A stretch of DNA of 64,000 nucleotides from Castor canadensis (GCF_047511655.1 NC_133397.1:12487501-12551500), one strand, 5' to 3'; counted from the stretch's first letter, positions 10,829 through 22,229 are shown. Notes: a model not told the origin generated them from the sequence alone. Made by a program: numbers and translations.

Positions 10829-11348
10829 ATCAAGGGCAAACACAACAAGAGGATTGGACTTTGAGCATATGATAAAAGCGAGAGCACACAAGGGAGGGGT
10901 GAGGATAGGTAAGACATCTAAAAATTTAGCTAGCATTTGTTGCCCTTAACACAGAGAAACTAAAGCAGATACCTTAAAAGCAACTGAGGCCAACAGGAAA
11001 AGGGGACCAGGAACTAGAGAAAAGTTTAGATCAAGAAGAATTAACCCAGAATGTAACACATGCGCACATTAAATTAATGTGAGTCAACTCCCTGTATAGC
11101 TATCCTTATCTCAACCAGCAAAAACCCTTGTTCCTTCCTATTATTGCTTATACTCTCTCTTCAACAAAATTAGAGATAAGGGCCAAATAGTTTCTGCCGG
11201 GTATTGAGGGGGTAAGGGGTGAAGGAGGGGGCAGAGTGGGTGGTAAGGGAGGGGGTGGGGGCAGGGGGTTGAAATGACCCAAGCATTGTATGCACATATG
11301 AATAATAAAACAATAAAAAAATAAAATAAATAAAAATTAAAAAAAAAT
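10829..11348 (+). other. L1 3' UTR, G-rich tract and A-rich tail
   Basis: Noncoding sequence after the ORF2 stop. It contains a strongly G-rich polypurine stretch at about 11198-11272, with several runs of four or more Gs that could form G-quadruplexes, then a GCATTGTATGCACATATGAA segment, AATAAAACAATAAA and an A-rich tail. A G-rich 3' UTR tract is typical of mammalian L1. The same terminal segment recurs as a 45-bp stub at 62908. Confidence 0.85.
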
Positions 11349-11373
11349 AAAGAATGGTACATACTGTATGATG
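11349..11373 (+). mobile_element. Old L1 3' end, middle part, with right target duplication
   Basis: This short piece of the host L1 (AATGGTACATACTGTATGATG) carries the right copy of the 13-bp duplication. It continues the element broken at 4263. Confidence 0.65.
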
Positions 11374-11847
11374 CTGTACAAGTCAGACTTTGTCTTGCTG
11401 TGACATAATACCTGACATAAAAAACTTAAGAGAGGAAGATTAATAGTTTCAAAGAGTTTAGTCCATGGTGTCTTGACCCTCTGTGCTTGGGTAGAACATC
11501 ATGGTGGCAGGACCACGTGGTGCAAAAGAGATTCTTCACCTAATGGTAGACAGGAAGTAGAAAGAAAAGAAATACAAGACAGGCCACAAAAAGCTATAGC
11601 CCCCAAGGGCATATCCCAGAGATTTCCTCCAACCAAGCCCCCCCCCCGCTACCATTTATAACCTCTTAATAATGACATCGTATTATGAATTCATCAAGGG
11701 GTTAATCCATTCATTAAGTCAGAGCCCTGTGATCTTATCAGCTCTAGAAAAGCCATCATACACACCCAGAAATGTGCTTTATTAATTTCCTAGTCTTTTC
11801 TCAATCTAATCAAGTTAACAATCAAGATTAACCATCATAAATACTGA
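11374..11847 (-). mobile_element. Unnamed interspersed repeat inserted in the old L1
   Basis: About 470 bp separate two adjacent parts of the old L1 3' end, so this is an insertion. Read on the minus strand it ends with a TGTCAGGTATTATGTCACAG-type segment resembling the 3' ends of LTR or DNA repeats that are common in rodents. I could not settle the family. The small open frame at 11473-11661 lies inside it and is probably not coding. Confidence 0.45.
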
Positions 11848-12262
11848 CTATATGACATTCTAGAAAAGTTCAAATTCTGGAGCCAATAAAAAGATTAGTG
11901 GTTGCCAGGGGTTAGGCAGGAGGGAGAGATGAATATTTTGGTGAAAGTGGATTTTTAGGACATCACACTATATTGTATGGTACTATGATGGTGGATACAT
12001 GTCATTACATAACTGCCAAAACCCATAGACTGTACAACACCAAGATGAGCCCTAATATAAACGGTGGGCTCTGGGTCACTGTGAAGTGTCAATCAAGTCT
12101 CATCAATTATAACAATGTACCACTCTGGTGGGAACATTAGCAGTGGAGGCAGCTGAGAGTGTATGAAGAGCAGGTATTACAGAAGTATATGGACCTTCTT
12201 CTGAATTTTGCTGTGAAACTAAAATTGCTCTAAAAAGTAAAGTTCATTTTTAAAAGGTCCAT
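11848..12262 (+). mobile_element. Old L1 3' end, right part
   Basis: This resumes the L1M-type 3' end with 'gtggttgccaggggttaggc', 'atggtggatacatgtcatta', 'tgtacaacaccaagatgagc' and 'aacaatgtaccactctggtg'. Together with 4035-4263 and 11349-11373 it makes one element split by two later insertions. Confidence 0.8.
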
Positions 12263-12295
12263 CATTCTGAAGAACATTTCATAATTGGAGCTCCT

Positions 12296-12382
12296 GGGGG
12301 TTGGGAATATAGCTCAGTGGTAGAGCACTTACCCAGCATGTGCAAAGCCCTGGATTTGATCCCAGGCACCACAAAAAAAAAT
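12296..12382 (+). mobile_element. ID-like tRNA SINE
   Basis: A box A-like segment (ATAGCTCAGTGGTAGAGCAC) and a box B-like segment (GGATTTGATCCC) are at tRNA spacing, followed by an A-tail. The head closely resembles the rodent ID/BC1 consensus. It is the first of three tRNA SINEs in 470 bp, all in the same direction. Confidence 0.85.
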
Positions 12383-12417
12383 TCCTTTATGATTTTTTTT
12401 AAAAAAGAAAGTTAGAA

Positions 12418-12505
12418 GCTGGAGGTGTGGCTGAAGTGGTAGAACACCTGCCTAGCAAGCACAAAGCCCTGAGTTCAAACCCTAGTGCCAACAGCAGCAA
12501 CGAAA
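12418..12505 (+). mobile_element. tRNA-derived SINE (ID-related subfamily)
   Basis: GCTGGAGGTGTGGCTGAAGT followed by AGTTCAAACCC at box B spacing. The 'ggaggtgtggctcaagtggt' head is the form seen repeatedly in this window. It is followed by an A-rich region rather than a clean poly(A). Confidence 0.85.
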
Positions 12506-12673
12506 GATAGGAAACCACACACAAAGGAAAGAAAATAAGAAAAGAAAAAAAAACTGACAGATAATTCTCTAATTTAGCTATGACACTCCTATAGATTTTT
12601 TTAAAAATAGACTTTAGAGTTTGCTATATCTTCCAAGTTATTTACAATTATCATAATAACAAATAACAAGTTA

Positions 12674-12757
12674 GACTGGAGGCATGGCTCAAGTGGTAGA
12701 GCACTGCTTTGCAAGCATGCTGTCCTGAGTTCAAACCCTGGTCCCACCCCAAAAAAG
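12674..12757 (+). mobile_element. tRNA-derived SINE with target-site duplication
   Basis: An 84-bp element (GACTGGAGGCATGGCTCAAG ... box B AGTTCAAACCC ... short A-tail) is flanked by AAATAACAAGTTA (12661-12673) and AAATACCAAGTTA (12758-12770), 12 of 13 identical. This shows retroposition. Confidence 0.92.
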
Positions 12758-12770
12758 AAATACCAAGTTA

Positions 12771-13574
12771 TCTCCAAAAAGTCAACTACCTGTTCTGAAA
12801 AGATGCAATGTATCTAGTGCTTCGAAATAAAGATGTGTTTAAACTCAAGTTGTGACTCGGCTATCAGATCGACAGATGTTAAGGCCCCGACATGCACAAG
12901 TGCTGGGTTGGTGCTCACGGATTCAAAGAGGGAAACCAGCACCAAGCTGCACTAGAGATGTGCATAGCCTGGAGGCGTTTAGTACCCCTTGGCACGCACT
13001 TGATGAGTCTTGAGTTAGAAAGAGGCTATCTAGGTGCACAAAACAGCCATGGTAGACGTATTGAGGTGGGAAACTGGATCCCCGGTCTAAGGAAGTCCAT
13101 AGTTTAATAATTCATCTGGACCACAGCAAGCATGCTCAGTAGCTTGGAAAGAAAAGGTGGAAAACTGGGTCTGGCCTTGTGAAGGTGGCTGAATGCTATA
13201 ATGAGCAATTGCCATTTGCTTCTCCGGCAATGGGGAGCTATTGAGGGGTTTGTAAAGACAGGACAATCAGGTTATACTGATCAGGTTACAAAACAGTATG
13301 GCTATTGATCCCATTTTTTGTAAAAATAATGTGTCTTTGAAATAACTGAGAGTGAAGCAATAGTTGGGGGAAAATCTTCCTGTTTGATCATTCTTTAAGA
13401 ATATAAAGGATGGATTGGAAGGGACTAGCCTCAAGATTTGTCAGATAAGGTCTACATGTCATTTGAACAAACCCTCAGGGGATTGTGAGAAAATCCCAAC
13501 TCCCTAACCCCCTCCTGCTACTGGGTCTTCACCATGCACAAACACATGGACCCCCACGCTCTGCTTTGGAATGA
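12771..13574. other. Intergenic DNA; possible old repeat at 13165-13300
   Basis: No gene is seen. The segment 'caatggggagctattgaggg' with 'ttgtaaagacaggacaatca' near 13230 resembles a dispersed mammalian repeat that also seems to occur near 49410-49480. I cannot name the family. Confidence 0.35.
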
Positions 13575-13579
13575 AAGAT

Positions 13580-13830
13580 TAGGTCCCTCTGCCAAATTCA
13601 TATGTTGAAATCCAATTCCCAATGCATAGTAGGGAAGGCCTGTCTGGAGGTGATGAGGTCATGGGGGGAAGCCCTCATGATGGGTTTAGTGTCTTCATAA
13701 AGGCACCACAGAGACTTCCCTCATCTTTTTCCAACCATGTGAAGAAGCAATAAGCCACCTAGAACAGGCCTGCAACTCTACCATATTGTCAAGACTGCCA
13801 GCCTTCAGAACCATGAGAATAAGTGTCTGT
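13580..13830 (+). mobile_element. MaLR-type (MLT1-like) LTR fragment
   Basis: It has the characteristic order: 'aattcatatgttgaaatcca' near the 5' end, 'ggaggtgatgaggtcatggg' in the middle, and 'cagccttcagaaccatgaga' near the 3' end. It is diverged and incomplete. Confidence 0.65.
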
Positions 13831-13876
13831 CATTCATATGACTCCCAAGTCTACACTATTTTTGTTATAGACTACT

Positions 13877-13959
13877 CTCTCTGTACTCTCTCTCTTCTTC
13901 TTCTTCTCTCACTCTCTGTCACACACATACACACCACACCACACCACACACACACACCT
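13877..13959 (+). repeat. Pyrimidine tract followed by (CA)n microsatellite
   Basis: CTCTCTCTTCTTCTTCTTCT is followed, after a short gap, by interrupted CA repeats with CACAC-ACCACACC phase changes. The short frames that cross it are simple-sequence artefacts. Confidence 0.85.
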
Positions 13960-15449
13960 CTAAAGTCCAAAAGGAACCTCTAGAAGGCCAATATTCAGAT
14001 GATCTCAAAAACAAAATGCCCAGAACAGAAGACTCTCCCCTTGGACAGGATCTGACATTTCTGCAGAGCAGACAGAGGGAGATGCAGACAGGGGCCACCT
14101 GTTGGTTGCATCTCTGCTTGGGCTTAGCATCCCAGCTTTTCACTCTTTCATTCCAGGTCTCCCATCCTACATTCACACTGAAGGTACTAAAATCATTTGC
14201 TTCTTTATGGCTTTTCTGTCTACCACTTTCTCTAATAGTCTATTTAAAGCTGGAAGATGTACCTCATTTTTCCCAAATGTTATCTGAGGGAATCTGCATG
14301 ATGCATGCGGTAACAGTGAGTCCTGAATTATGTATGATCCCCTCTGATGGGCCAGAGCTTGTTTGGAAAGTGTGATCTTATAAACTACTGGGTTTGCTTT
14401 TTATGGCAAATTGAACACCATTCCCCCCTCTTGCTTTACATATTCTCCTAATTAGGGGAGATAAAATAGATTTTAGACCTGAAAAAAAGCAATTTCTTTC
14501 TGAGAGCCCACATTTGTATGGAGAATTAAGCTCATTCCAGTCAGCTGCACCCTCTAATTTAGAGCTGTTGTCAGCATAAAGTATAATCATAAAAGATTTC
14601 TCCACTGGGAGTGCTTATGCAATCCAGTTCTTGAGGTGACATTTTCTAGCTAAGGAGGGACAGTTTCATTGGCTCCTTTAGGCGGCCAGGGAGAGGTGGA
14701 ATGTGGCCTAGATTTACCCAAGGATGACTTATAGTTGCTCTACATTCTGCTACTTTATTATCAGAGAAGCAGAGTGATTTGAAATAATAACTGCTATCAC
14801 TGTTGACCACTGACAGTGCCAAGTGGGGGACTTCTGTGGTACAGTCAGGCAGGAGGGGTTTTTGGGTGGCTTCCTGTCGTAGTTCTGCGGGCTCATGGTG
14901 CAGTGGTAAACACAGCAGGCCTTTCCCACTCTTCTCTGTGGACAAAGGAGGTGAGGATGGAGGGTGGAAGAGATGAAAGCAGGGAGGCAGGAGGGAAAGG
15001 ATGGGACCTGTAGGAACATCATGGTCACAGTAGCAGAGTTGCTGCTTTCTGCTCTCACTCTACAGGGCCAGAGACTTCAATGGCCCCTTCCATCACTTCA
15101 GGCTCTAGAAATCTCTGGATGCTACAGAGAGAAGGCCCACACAGGCCAGGGGCACAAGAGCAAAAGCACCAGCCCTAGGCAGTGGTTCTGATTTAGCTAG
15201 CAGCAGCAGCCTGTTCTGTGCACTGGGCTCCGTCACAGAGGCCTCAAGGCAAGGCAGGCACCCATGCCTGTCCCAACTTGACAGACACATCACAGCACAG
15301 TGATACAGGTCAGGGGTTCACATACTGTAGCACTGTGACCTCAAAGCAGCCCCAGCTGATGTGTGAATTGTGAGTGTGGCTGTGCTCCAATGACTACAAA
15401 CAGAGGCAGCGGCTGGGTTCTAACAGGCCATAATTTGCCAACCCCTGTG
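13960..15449. other. Intergenic DNA, nothing firmly recognised
   Basis: It holds several overlapping short open frames on both strands (for example 14016-14375 and 14646-15058). None shows a recognisable domain or splice-site context, and none extends far beyond chance. Confidence 0.45.
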
Positions 15450-15805
15450 CTATGGTCTGAAGGTTTGTGTTCCTCAAAATTCGTTATGTTGAAATCCGAT
15501 CCCTCAAGGTGACAGTATCAGCAGATGGGGAAGTTGATTAGGTACAGAGCTGGAAACCTCATGAGTGGAACCAAGGTCTTTACAAAAGAGGTCAGAGAGA
15601 TTACGTTCCACCCCGCTTCGGAGGACACGTCAAGAAGGCACCATGCGCCAGTTAGGAAACAGGTCTTCAGCAGACAGACTCCACCAGCAACAGAATCTGG
15701 GATTTTCCCAGCTCCAGAATGGTGTAAAATACATTTGTTTTTTTTACAAACCAGCTAGTCTATTACATTTTGTTACAGCAGCCTACCAGACTAAGATAGC
15801 TGGTC
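15450..15805 (+). mobile_element. MaLR-type LTR
   Basis: It begins around 'gctatggtctgaaggtttgt' and includes 'atgttgaaatccgatccctc', 'ccagctccagaatggtgtaa' and an end with 'gttacagcagcctaccagac'. This is the layout of MLT1/MST-like LTRs in plus orientation. The frames at 15525 and 15565 lie inside it. Confidence 0.7.
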
Positions 15806-18130
15806 TAGACATATCTCAGTGACAAACAAAGTCCTGTCTCCTACACGCTAGTGATCTAGTCCAGTTGTTTCTGGCTTCTTCTCCAGCAACAGATGGAGAT
15901 AATCCCTGCCTGTCCCAGAATTGCTTGTCTGCTAAAAATTAGTGCAAACAAGAGCACTGGCTTCCACCAGACCAAGCTACCATTGCACCTCAGCCCATTC
16001 TACACTCAAACTGAGCCACAAAACATCATCCCCTGAGAAAAATGACAAACACAGCTCTGGCTCAATGATATCTTGTTATTTAAAGTTTTAGCAGGAAAAC
16101 TTTTCCAAGAAAACATCTGCATTCAGGTTAATGGCCCTTTCAGTTTTCTCCAAGAACAATGGGAGGAGGGTTTTAACTTTACATTTGGGTAACTAGCAAG
16201 CCTCTCTAGAAACTTCTCTTCAGAACAAAAGCATTCTCTCTGCTCAGGGGAATTCACTTCTCTGCCCCACTGAGAGGGAAAAAAATGTGCTCACAGCACT
16301 GAAGAAGCAGATTTTCTGGCTTTTACCCATCGCAACTCCACAATTGGTTGGAGGTCCCAGTCTTTGAACACCACCAACAGTACTCCCCCCACTCCAACTC
16401 ACACCACGTGACTGTGCAGAATTCTCTGACCAGCCCCTAAGACCTATCTTTATGGCCTAGATGACCACAGCAGGGATCGCAGGATAGGAAGCAGTTAGGT
16501 GGAGGGCCAGGGAACAGCATGGTCATTTCTCTCCTAGAAGGAAAAAGAACTCAGAACCTTCTAGAATCTAAAGGAGGTTCGAGGAGGCGGGAGGGAGGAG
16601 CCAAGTGCAGTGTCCCTGGCAGGTGAGCGGAGTGCAGGTCTGGTTACAATACTTACAAGGTATTTTGAACAGAAAAGCAACACAATCAGATTTGTCTCAT
16701 GGAAATAGCAATGGTTGGTGTTCACAGAATGTTTTGCTCTGCATCAGAACCTGTCCCAATACAACAATGAAAGAGATGGGCACTGGCGAAGGGCAGAGAA
16801 AGGAGACTTAATTGAATGAAGCCACACTGAAAAACAGACAAAGGGATTCAGTGATGTCCTGATTGTCTTCAGGGTACTGACATAAATTTTAGGTTGAGTT
16901 AGAGAAGGATTTGTGGTAGGGGTATGTATAATTAGGTGGTCCTGGTCAAAGATTTGACCTGTTGATCATTATCCCACAATAGTTGGATGACATCCAGTCA
17001 TGATAAGGAAAAGGTAATTGAGAAGCAATTTCAGCTTTTGTCACAAGAGGCTTATCCAGTGATCCTGACTTTCCTGGAGTCTCAAGGTGACTGAGGTAGA
17101 AAAAGACTAAGAAGAAAAAAAAATGTTGAAAGGAGCAAAGAGGGACAAAATGGAGTTAGTTATGCCAGTGCCCTGTGCCCTACTTCACAGGGAATCTGGA
17201 GGCTGACACTGGGGTCACACACCTGCAGATGAACCCTAGCGTCCTGAATCACCTCTCCATTCACACCTCAGGGTGAGCCTGAAGACCTTTGTGACTTCAG
17301 TAATAATAAAAGTATAAATGGAGGGGAAAAAGGCAAGAAGCAATATTCAGGAGATGCTCATTTCATGGTTAATTTCTTCAGACACAGTGTAGCACTTTTG
17401 CATGGTTGCTGAAATGGACTTGATCAAATAATAAAGAGAATTTAGAAGCTGTGAGGAATAAAGAGTAGGATAATTAAGACACATTAGTGAGCTCAGTGGG
17501 AAACAAAGAAGTCAGTGCAAAGAATTCACCTTTTTCTTGAAAGGAGAAGAGAAAGAGAAAGTAATCTTTTGTTTTCTCCCATTTGCATTTGAGATGTCAA
17601 ATTTACTTTTCACATCTTAATTTTTCTGCTGATTGTTGTTTGTTCTTGGAGGGTGAGGGGTAGGAAGGGTTTACACTTAACCCCTGGAGCAGGCTTTTGT
17701 GAGAGTCACAGACAATGAGGAACATTCTAGTCCCCCAAGCAGGCTTCAGCCACACACTGACAATGACCCCAGCTGAGAGCATCTCTCTCCAATTTGCTCT
17801 GAAATGTCACTAACACAGGCCTCATTATCATCTATTTTTTAAGTAAGAAGTTTTTAAAAACTACCAGAAAGCTAGGAATAGACTGCTACCTTCAAGACTT
17901 AGGGAGATAATGGAGGAAAGGAAAGTGGGAGGAGCATATAAGACACCCCAATTCACAAATATTCCTGGCCCTTTTTGCCTTGTCTTGCAGGAAGCTCAGA
18001 GTTTAAGCCACTGTTCATACTTACTGTTCAGTTACTGTAACAGTGATTCTAAGGTAGTAAATGTGATTTCACTGTGAGTTACTGTTTTTTTTTTTACTTT
18101 CTGCTTCCATATTTGTTTTTTGATTTTCTG
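15806..18130. other. Intergenic DNA, nothing firmly recognised
   Basis: This is 2.3 kb without a recognisable gene or clear repeat. The frame at 16605-16811 has no identifiable domain. A segment near 16650-16720 may be a decayed dispersed repeat. Confidence 0.45.
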
Positions 18131-18133
18131 TGA

Positions 18134-18136
18134 TGT

Positions 18137-18169
<33 letters not shown>
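18134..18169 (+). repeat. (TG)n microsatellite
   Basis: About 17 TG units with one AT interruption near the left end, followed by ACATACACAC. The frame starting at 18130 runs through it. Confidence 0.95.
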
Positions 18170-18171
<2 letters not shown>

Positions 18172-18174
18172 CAT

Positions 18175-19015
18175 ACACACGCCATGCTGAAAACCTCAAA
18201 TCCTTTACAGAATCAGGAAGGACTAAGATATTTTAGAAACCAGAAAATATTGCTGCCTGCTCTCAGAATAGTTGTTGGCCTCCTTCATGAAACTAGAACC
18301 CAGGAGAAACCACACCCTGGCGGCAGAGACAGGGTTCCTCACCCCTCTGAAGTCTAAGAACAGAGGGAAGGAGGCAGGTACTAGGGAGATTAGCTATACT
18401 TTTTTGTACCAGAAATCTTATCCTATGGCAGCCCCGTGAAATCAACAAGGAAGGTCAACTGCCTTCCATAGAACTCATTACCATTGGTGACTGGTTGTGT
18501 TTTACAAAGATAGATACCATAGCATCTTCCATTTCCCCTGCTCTTCTTCCAAAATGACTTTGACATTCTTCCCACAGAGAAGTGTGCTCTGTTTTACCTC
18601 CTCAAATATGGGCAGTATATGACTATTTTGTAAATAATGCCCTCTAACTTGCAAGGCAAGACATAAAGGTGTCACAACTTCTGCCTAGCTCATTATGGGA
18701 TACTTATTCTGGGAACACACTTACCGTGTTGCAAGGAAACCCATGTCGCTCACAGAGAGACCATGTGTAAGTGGTCTGACCAACAGCCCTTTTGGAGGTT
18801 CCAGCCAATAGCTGGCCTCAACCATGACAAAGAGAATGATAAGCCTTCAGATAATTCTACCTTCCAGTCTTCCAGGAAGGCTCCAGGCAATATGAAGCAA
18901 GGAGCAGTCCCTCCCACTGTGGCCTTTCCAAATGCCTGGTCATAGGATCCATGAGCATACTGTTACAGGCTCTTGTTTGACAACACTCAGCTTGGGGTAG
19001 TTTGTAAGGCAAGAA
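18175..19015. other. Intergenic DNA, nothing recognised
   Basis: No gene or repeat family recognised. The short open frames are unsupported. Confidence 0.4.
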
Positions 19016-19019
19016 GAGA

Positions 19020-19190
19020 TCAAGTTGGTCTGATTCAAACCCCACTGTTACCATTTGTGAAACTTAAAAAAGTCATTTAATCTCTATGATTTTCAGGCTC
19101 TTTATTTCAAATGAAATTAAAATCTGCTTTACAGGGTTTTGTTTGGGGTTATATAAGATGTTGTACAGAAAAGCATTTGATAAATAAAAA
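19020..19190 (+). repeat. MIR fragment
   Basis: It contains 'gattcaaaccccactgttac', then a 'gtcatttaatctctatgatt' segment, then 'ttgataaataaa' at the end, matching MIR order on the plus strand with many changes. Confidence 0.5.
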
Positions 19191-19648
19191 GAAAGAAAGA
19201 CTATTCAAATAGGAAGGAGTATTATTTTTAAATTTCACAAATGTTTCCAGCCATCCAAAGGTAAATTCAGCAGGAATCCCATCTGATCCCAGTTTGCAAG
19301 GTGAGACCCTCAGGCAGAGGCTTCTTTGAAAGGTAGTCATGAGAAATTCAGACAGGAAGTGAAGCTGTCTATCAGATGCATTAGTTTTATATGCTCACCA
19401 AATAGGGTTGTTTGAGCAATAAATGGTATAATACATTTGTATTAAGGTTGAAAATATAATAGTTTTCAGGGAATTCCTCAGGTCTTAACTGAAGGCCAGA
19501 TTTGTCCCCATCCCAAGGAGAAAACCAGGGAATTTTCTAGAGAAACATACAGGCTACAGAATTTAGTGAGTATTCAAGAAATGTAAGCATGATCTGAAAG
19601 TGTCTTATTTCTTTGCAAACTGCTTTTGGTGAAAATACACCTCTTGGA

Positions 19649-19750
19649 TTTTTTTTTTTTTTTTTTTTTGGTGGAACTGGGGTTTGAACTCAGGGCTTCA
19701 TACTTACATAGCAGGTGCTCTACCACTTAAGCCACAACTCCAGTCCCAGT
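19649..19750 (-). mobile_element. tRNA-derived SINE, minus orientation
   Basis: A T-run (the reverse of the A-tail), then the reverse box B (GGGTTTGAACTC) and reverse box A (CTCTACCACTTAAGCCACAA). CTCTTGGA flanks it at 19641-19648 and 19751-19758, a short target-site duplication. Confidence 0.9.
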
Positions 19751-19778
19751 CTCTTGGAACTTTTTTGGAATGATTCAG

Positions 19779-19870
19779 GGCTCTCTCTCTCTGTCTGTCT
19801 GTGTCTTTCTCTCTCTCAATCTCTGTGTCATTCTCTCACTCTCCCCTCTCTTGTCCTTCTCTTCTCCTTC
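19779..19870 (+). repeat. CT-rich simple sequence
   Basis: CTCTCTCTCTCTGTCTGTCT followed by TC-rich DNA. The short frame at 19715-19900 depends on it. Confidence 0.8.
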
Positions 19871-19899
19871 TACATGAGTTGCTATGGGAAGGAGGCATA

Positions 19900-20218
19900 A
19901 CAAAATGCACTAGACACTGTTGAACAATAAGAGGTAAGAGCCAAACGGTAAGGTAGAGTAATGTGGGGTGGGTCTTGGTAGGGGTGGGTACTAATGGGAA
20001 GGGGAGGGTGAATATGATCCATGTACTTTATATACTTGTATGAAAATAAAACAGTGAAACCTGTTGGAATCATTTTAAGTAGGGGCAAGTAGGATGAGAG
20101 AGAATGGTGGTAAGGATGAATCTAACCAAGATACATTGTAAATGTATATGGAAATGTCACAATGACAACCCCTGTACAACTAGGGTGTGGTAATAAAAAT
20201 GTTTAAAAAATTAAAAAA
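19900..20218 (+). mobile_element. 5'-truncated L1 3' end
   Basis: Shares with 46340-46560 and 47500-47780 the series G-rich tract, 'actttatatacttgtatgaa', 'aaacctgttggaatcatttt', 'gaaatgtcacaatgac', 'taataaaaatgttt' and an A-rich tail. This fits the noncoding 3' end of an L1 subfamily different from the full-length copy at 4264. Confidence 0.7.
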
Positions 20219-20308
20219 AAGAATTTTGAGTTGATGTAAATCTTTAGATGAGTGTTCCTCTAATTACACTCAGCCTATGTGTGTGAAATGCTTTCTCTAA
20301 GCTCAGCA

Positions 20309-20398
20309 ATCACACACACACATACACCCCACACACACACATCCCACACACATACACACACCACACACATGTATACACCACACACACACACATATACA
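20309..20398 (+). repeat. (CA)n compound microsatellite
   Basis: CA repeats interrupted by CCC and TAT segments over about 90 bp. The facing short frames are artefacts of it. Confidence 0.92.
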
Positions 20399-20410
20399 CT
20401 AGCAAATTTA

Positions 20411-20545
20411 ATCCTGGTGGCCACCCAGGGAAGTAACAAACATCCCCCCCCCATTTTATAGATGAGGACAGTGAGGCTCAGAGAGATTTGTGGTCTTAAC
20501 CAGATGTGCAATCAGAGAGCAGCAGAGTTTGGACGGGAGCCCAGG
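20411..20545 (-). repeat. MIR fragment, minus orientation
   Basis: 'cattttatagatgaggacag' followed by 'tgaggctcagagagatttgt' and 'gcagagtttggacgggagcc' is the reverse complement of the MIR core. Confidence 0.65.
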
Positions 20546-22229
20546 ATGCTCTTCCTTCCCACCCCTGGCCTTTCTACTCCGTTCCCACTGGTTTGGAGTG
20601 CTTTTCTCTTCATTTCTTTCTGATTCATTCTAGAGACCTCAGTGATGTCACTCTGTTTTAAATCATTTCAATTATCCCCTCAAATTGAAGCTGGGGAAAG
20701 AGTCATCATGTTGGTTTTATAAAGGCTATATTCATTTTGAGGTATAACCAAGATATTTTATGTATAATGTTATCATATTGTCAATTATAAGCAAAACTCA
20801 ACTTTCCACAGTAGAGCCATTAATGTACTCAGGCAAAAGGGAGATACTCAAACTCAAAATCAGTGTTCACTTTACCAAGTTATAAGCCTTCTTCCAATAA
20901 GAAAGGGGCTGAGAATACCAGAGAACAGTTCAAGCCCAACATCACTGACACCAAGCACCACAAAAACCCAGCAGATGATACAATGCCTGCATGGGTTCTT
21001 TTTTCCCCCTCTTGGAAAGAGAAATGACAATGAGCCCTTGAAATTCAAATTCCCATTGATTCCGAAGTCATGAGCATATTTAAAAACAGTGTGAGCCTGT
21101 GACATTTACACTCACCAAATCCATGTCAGAGAATAAATCCAGAATCACCTTCAATCACTGAATATGGAATAGTCATTGATCTCCAACCATGTGCGGGGAA
21201 CACATTCTTCAGAAATGATAACATTCAGAAAATGCTGAGAGGTGCTCATGCCAGAGGTAACCACCCACAGCAACACAACCCTTAGCCATTGCAAATGCAC
21301 AAAACTCAGAGGCATGGGCACAGCAGCAGGGAGGAGATAACAGAGCAGTTGAGAGCAACCAGCCTTGCTATTCATCAGCCTCTACCTGGTATAAGCACAT
21401 TTGGCTTTGCCTAGGGACACAGATGTGTGGGCTGGGCTCAGAAAATGGAATGTCACAGGAAGATGCATGTGCAGTTCTCAGCCTGAAATGCTTCCCCATT
21501 ACAAGCAAAACAGAGTCCAGCAAGTGATGTCAGACATGCTTAGCTACTATTGCAACAAAGGGACAATCTATGGAAGAGCTAAAAATACTCACCTCCACCA
21601 TGTTGACAGGCAAATATTTGAGGGAACGCTTGACTGGCTACCTTCCACTATGAAGAGACATCTGCCAGTACTGCTGATTGGTACCCTTCCTGTGTTAAGT
21701 AATCTTGCTGGGCCTTGCTAAAAACTCTCAAGTACAAGTTTATTCATGCTGTTCCATCCCATTCTCTGGAGGCTATTCCCAGGATACTGGCTGTAAAAGC
21801 TTCCTGTAGTTTTCCTCTCAAACTCTGTGTCTGTAGAGGATGAGGGATGGGGAGTTGGAGAGCCTTCCTTGGGCGGAAGAGAACACCCACTGTCAGAAAA
21901 TCTTCAGAGCACCTTTATTTTACTTTTGGATCTACATCTAACATGTAGATGAGAACAAAGACAGTGTGAAAGTTTAGGAGAACACTTTCTCTGATCTGCA
22001 AATAGTTTTTACAGTTGGATGTTGAGAAAGGGGTGTTTAAATATTCATCTTGCTCTCCACAAATAATTTTTGAACACTAGTTTCACAGAGGACACAAATT
22101 GATCCATAGAATGTTCTCTATACTATGTCATCAACACTTTGAAATATGTACATGGTAACTTTCTGCTTTCAAAGTGTGTCTCCTCACCTCAAAGAGACTG
22201 AAGCTTCTGGAACTCTACTGTGTTTGTTG
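20546..22229. other. Intergenic DNA, nothing firmly recognised
   Basis: No gene seen. The 106-codon frame at 21401-21721 and the minus frames at 20872-21105 and 21151-21375 have no recognisable domains. A few phrases near 20735-20800 could be old L1, but too little remains to say. Confidence 0.4.

Larger units (their letters stand above)
4264..11348 (+). mobile_element. Nearly full-length LINE-1, inactivated
   Basis: A 7.1-kb L1 with all parts in order: a 5' UTR with monomer repeats (4264-5883), ORF1 (5884 to about 6960), ORF2 (7015-10828), a 3' UTR with a G-rich tract (10829 to about 11290) and an A-rich tail to 11348. It begins near CCAAGATGGC, the kind of YY1-like site found at the start of many full-length L1s. 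Both ORFs carry several stop codons and frameshifts, so it cannot move itself. Its ORF2 is far better preserved than the L1 it landed in, so it is younger than its host element. Truncated tails of related L1s occur at 62908-62952 and elsewhere in the window. Confidence 0.93.

Noticed and set aside
12296-12757. tRNA genes suggested by A and B boxes
   Set aside because: The sequences lack proper cloverleaf pairing and have A-tails and target duplications, so they are SINEs.
18130-18357. Frame beginning MMCVCVCVCVC as a Cys-rich peptide
   Set aside because: It is a (TG)n microsatellite read as codons.
20309-20398. CRISPR-like regular repeat
   Set aside because: Repeat units are dinucleotides with irregular interruptions. 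This is a mammalian CA microsatellite.
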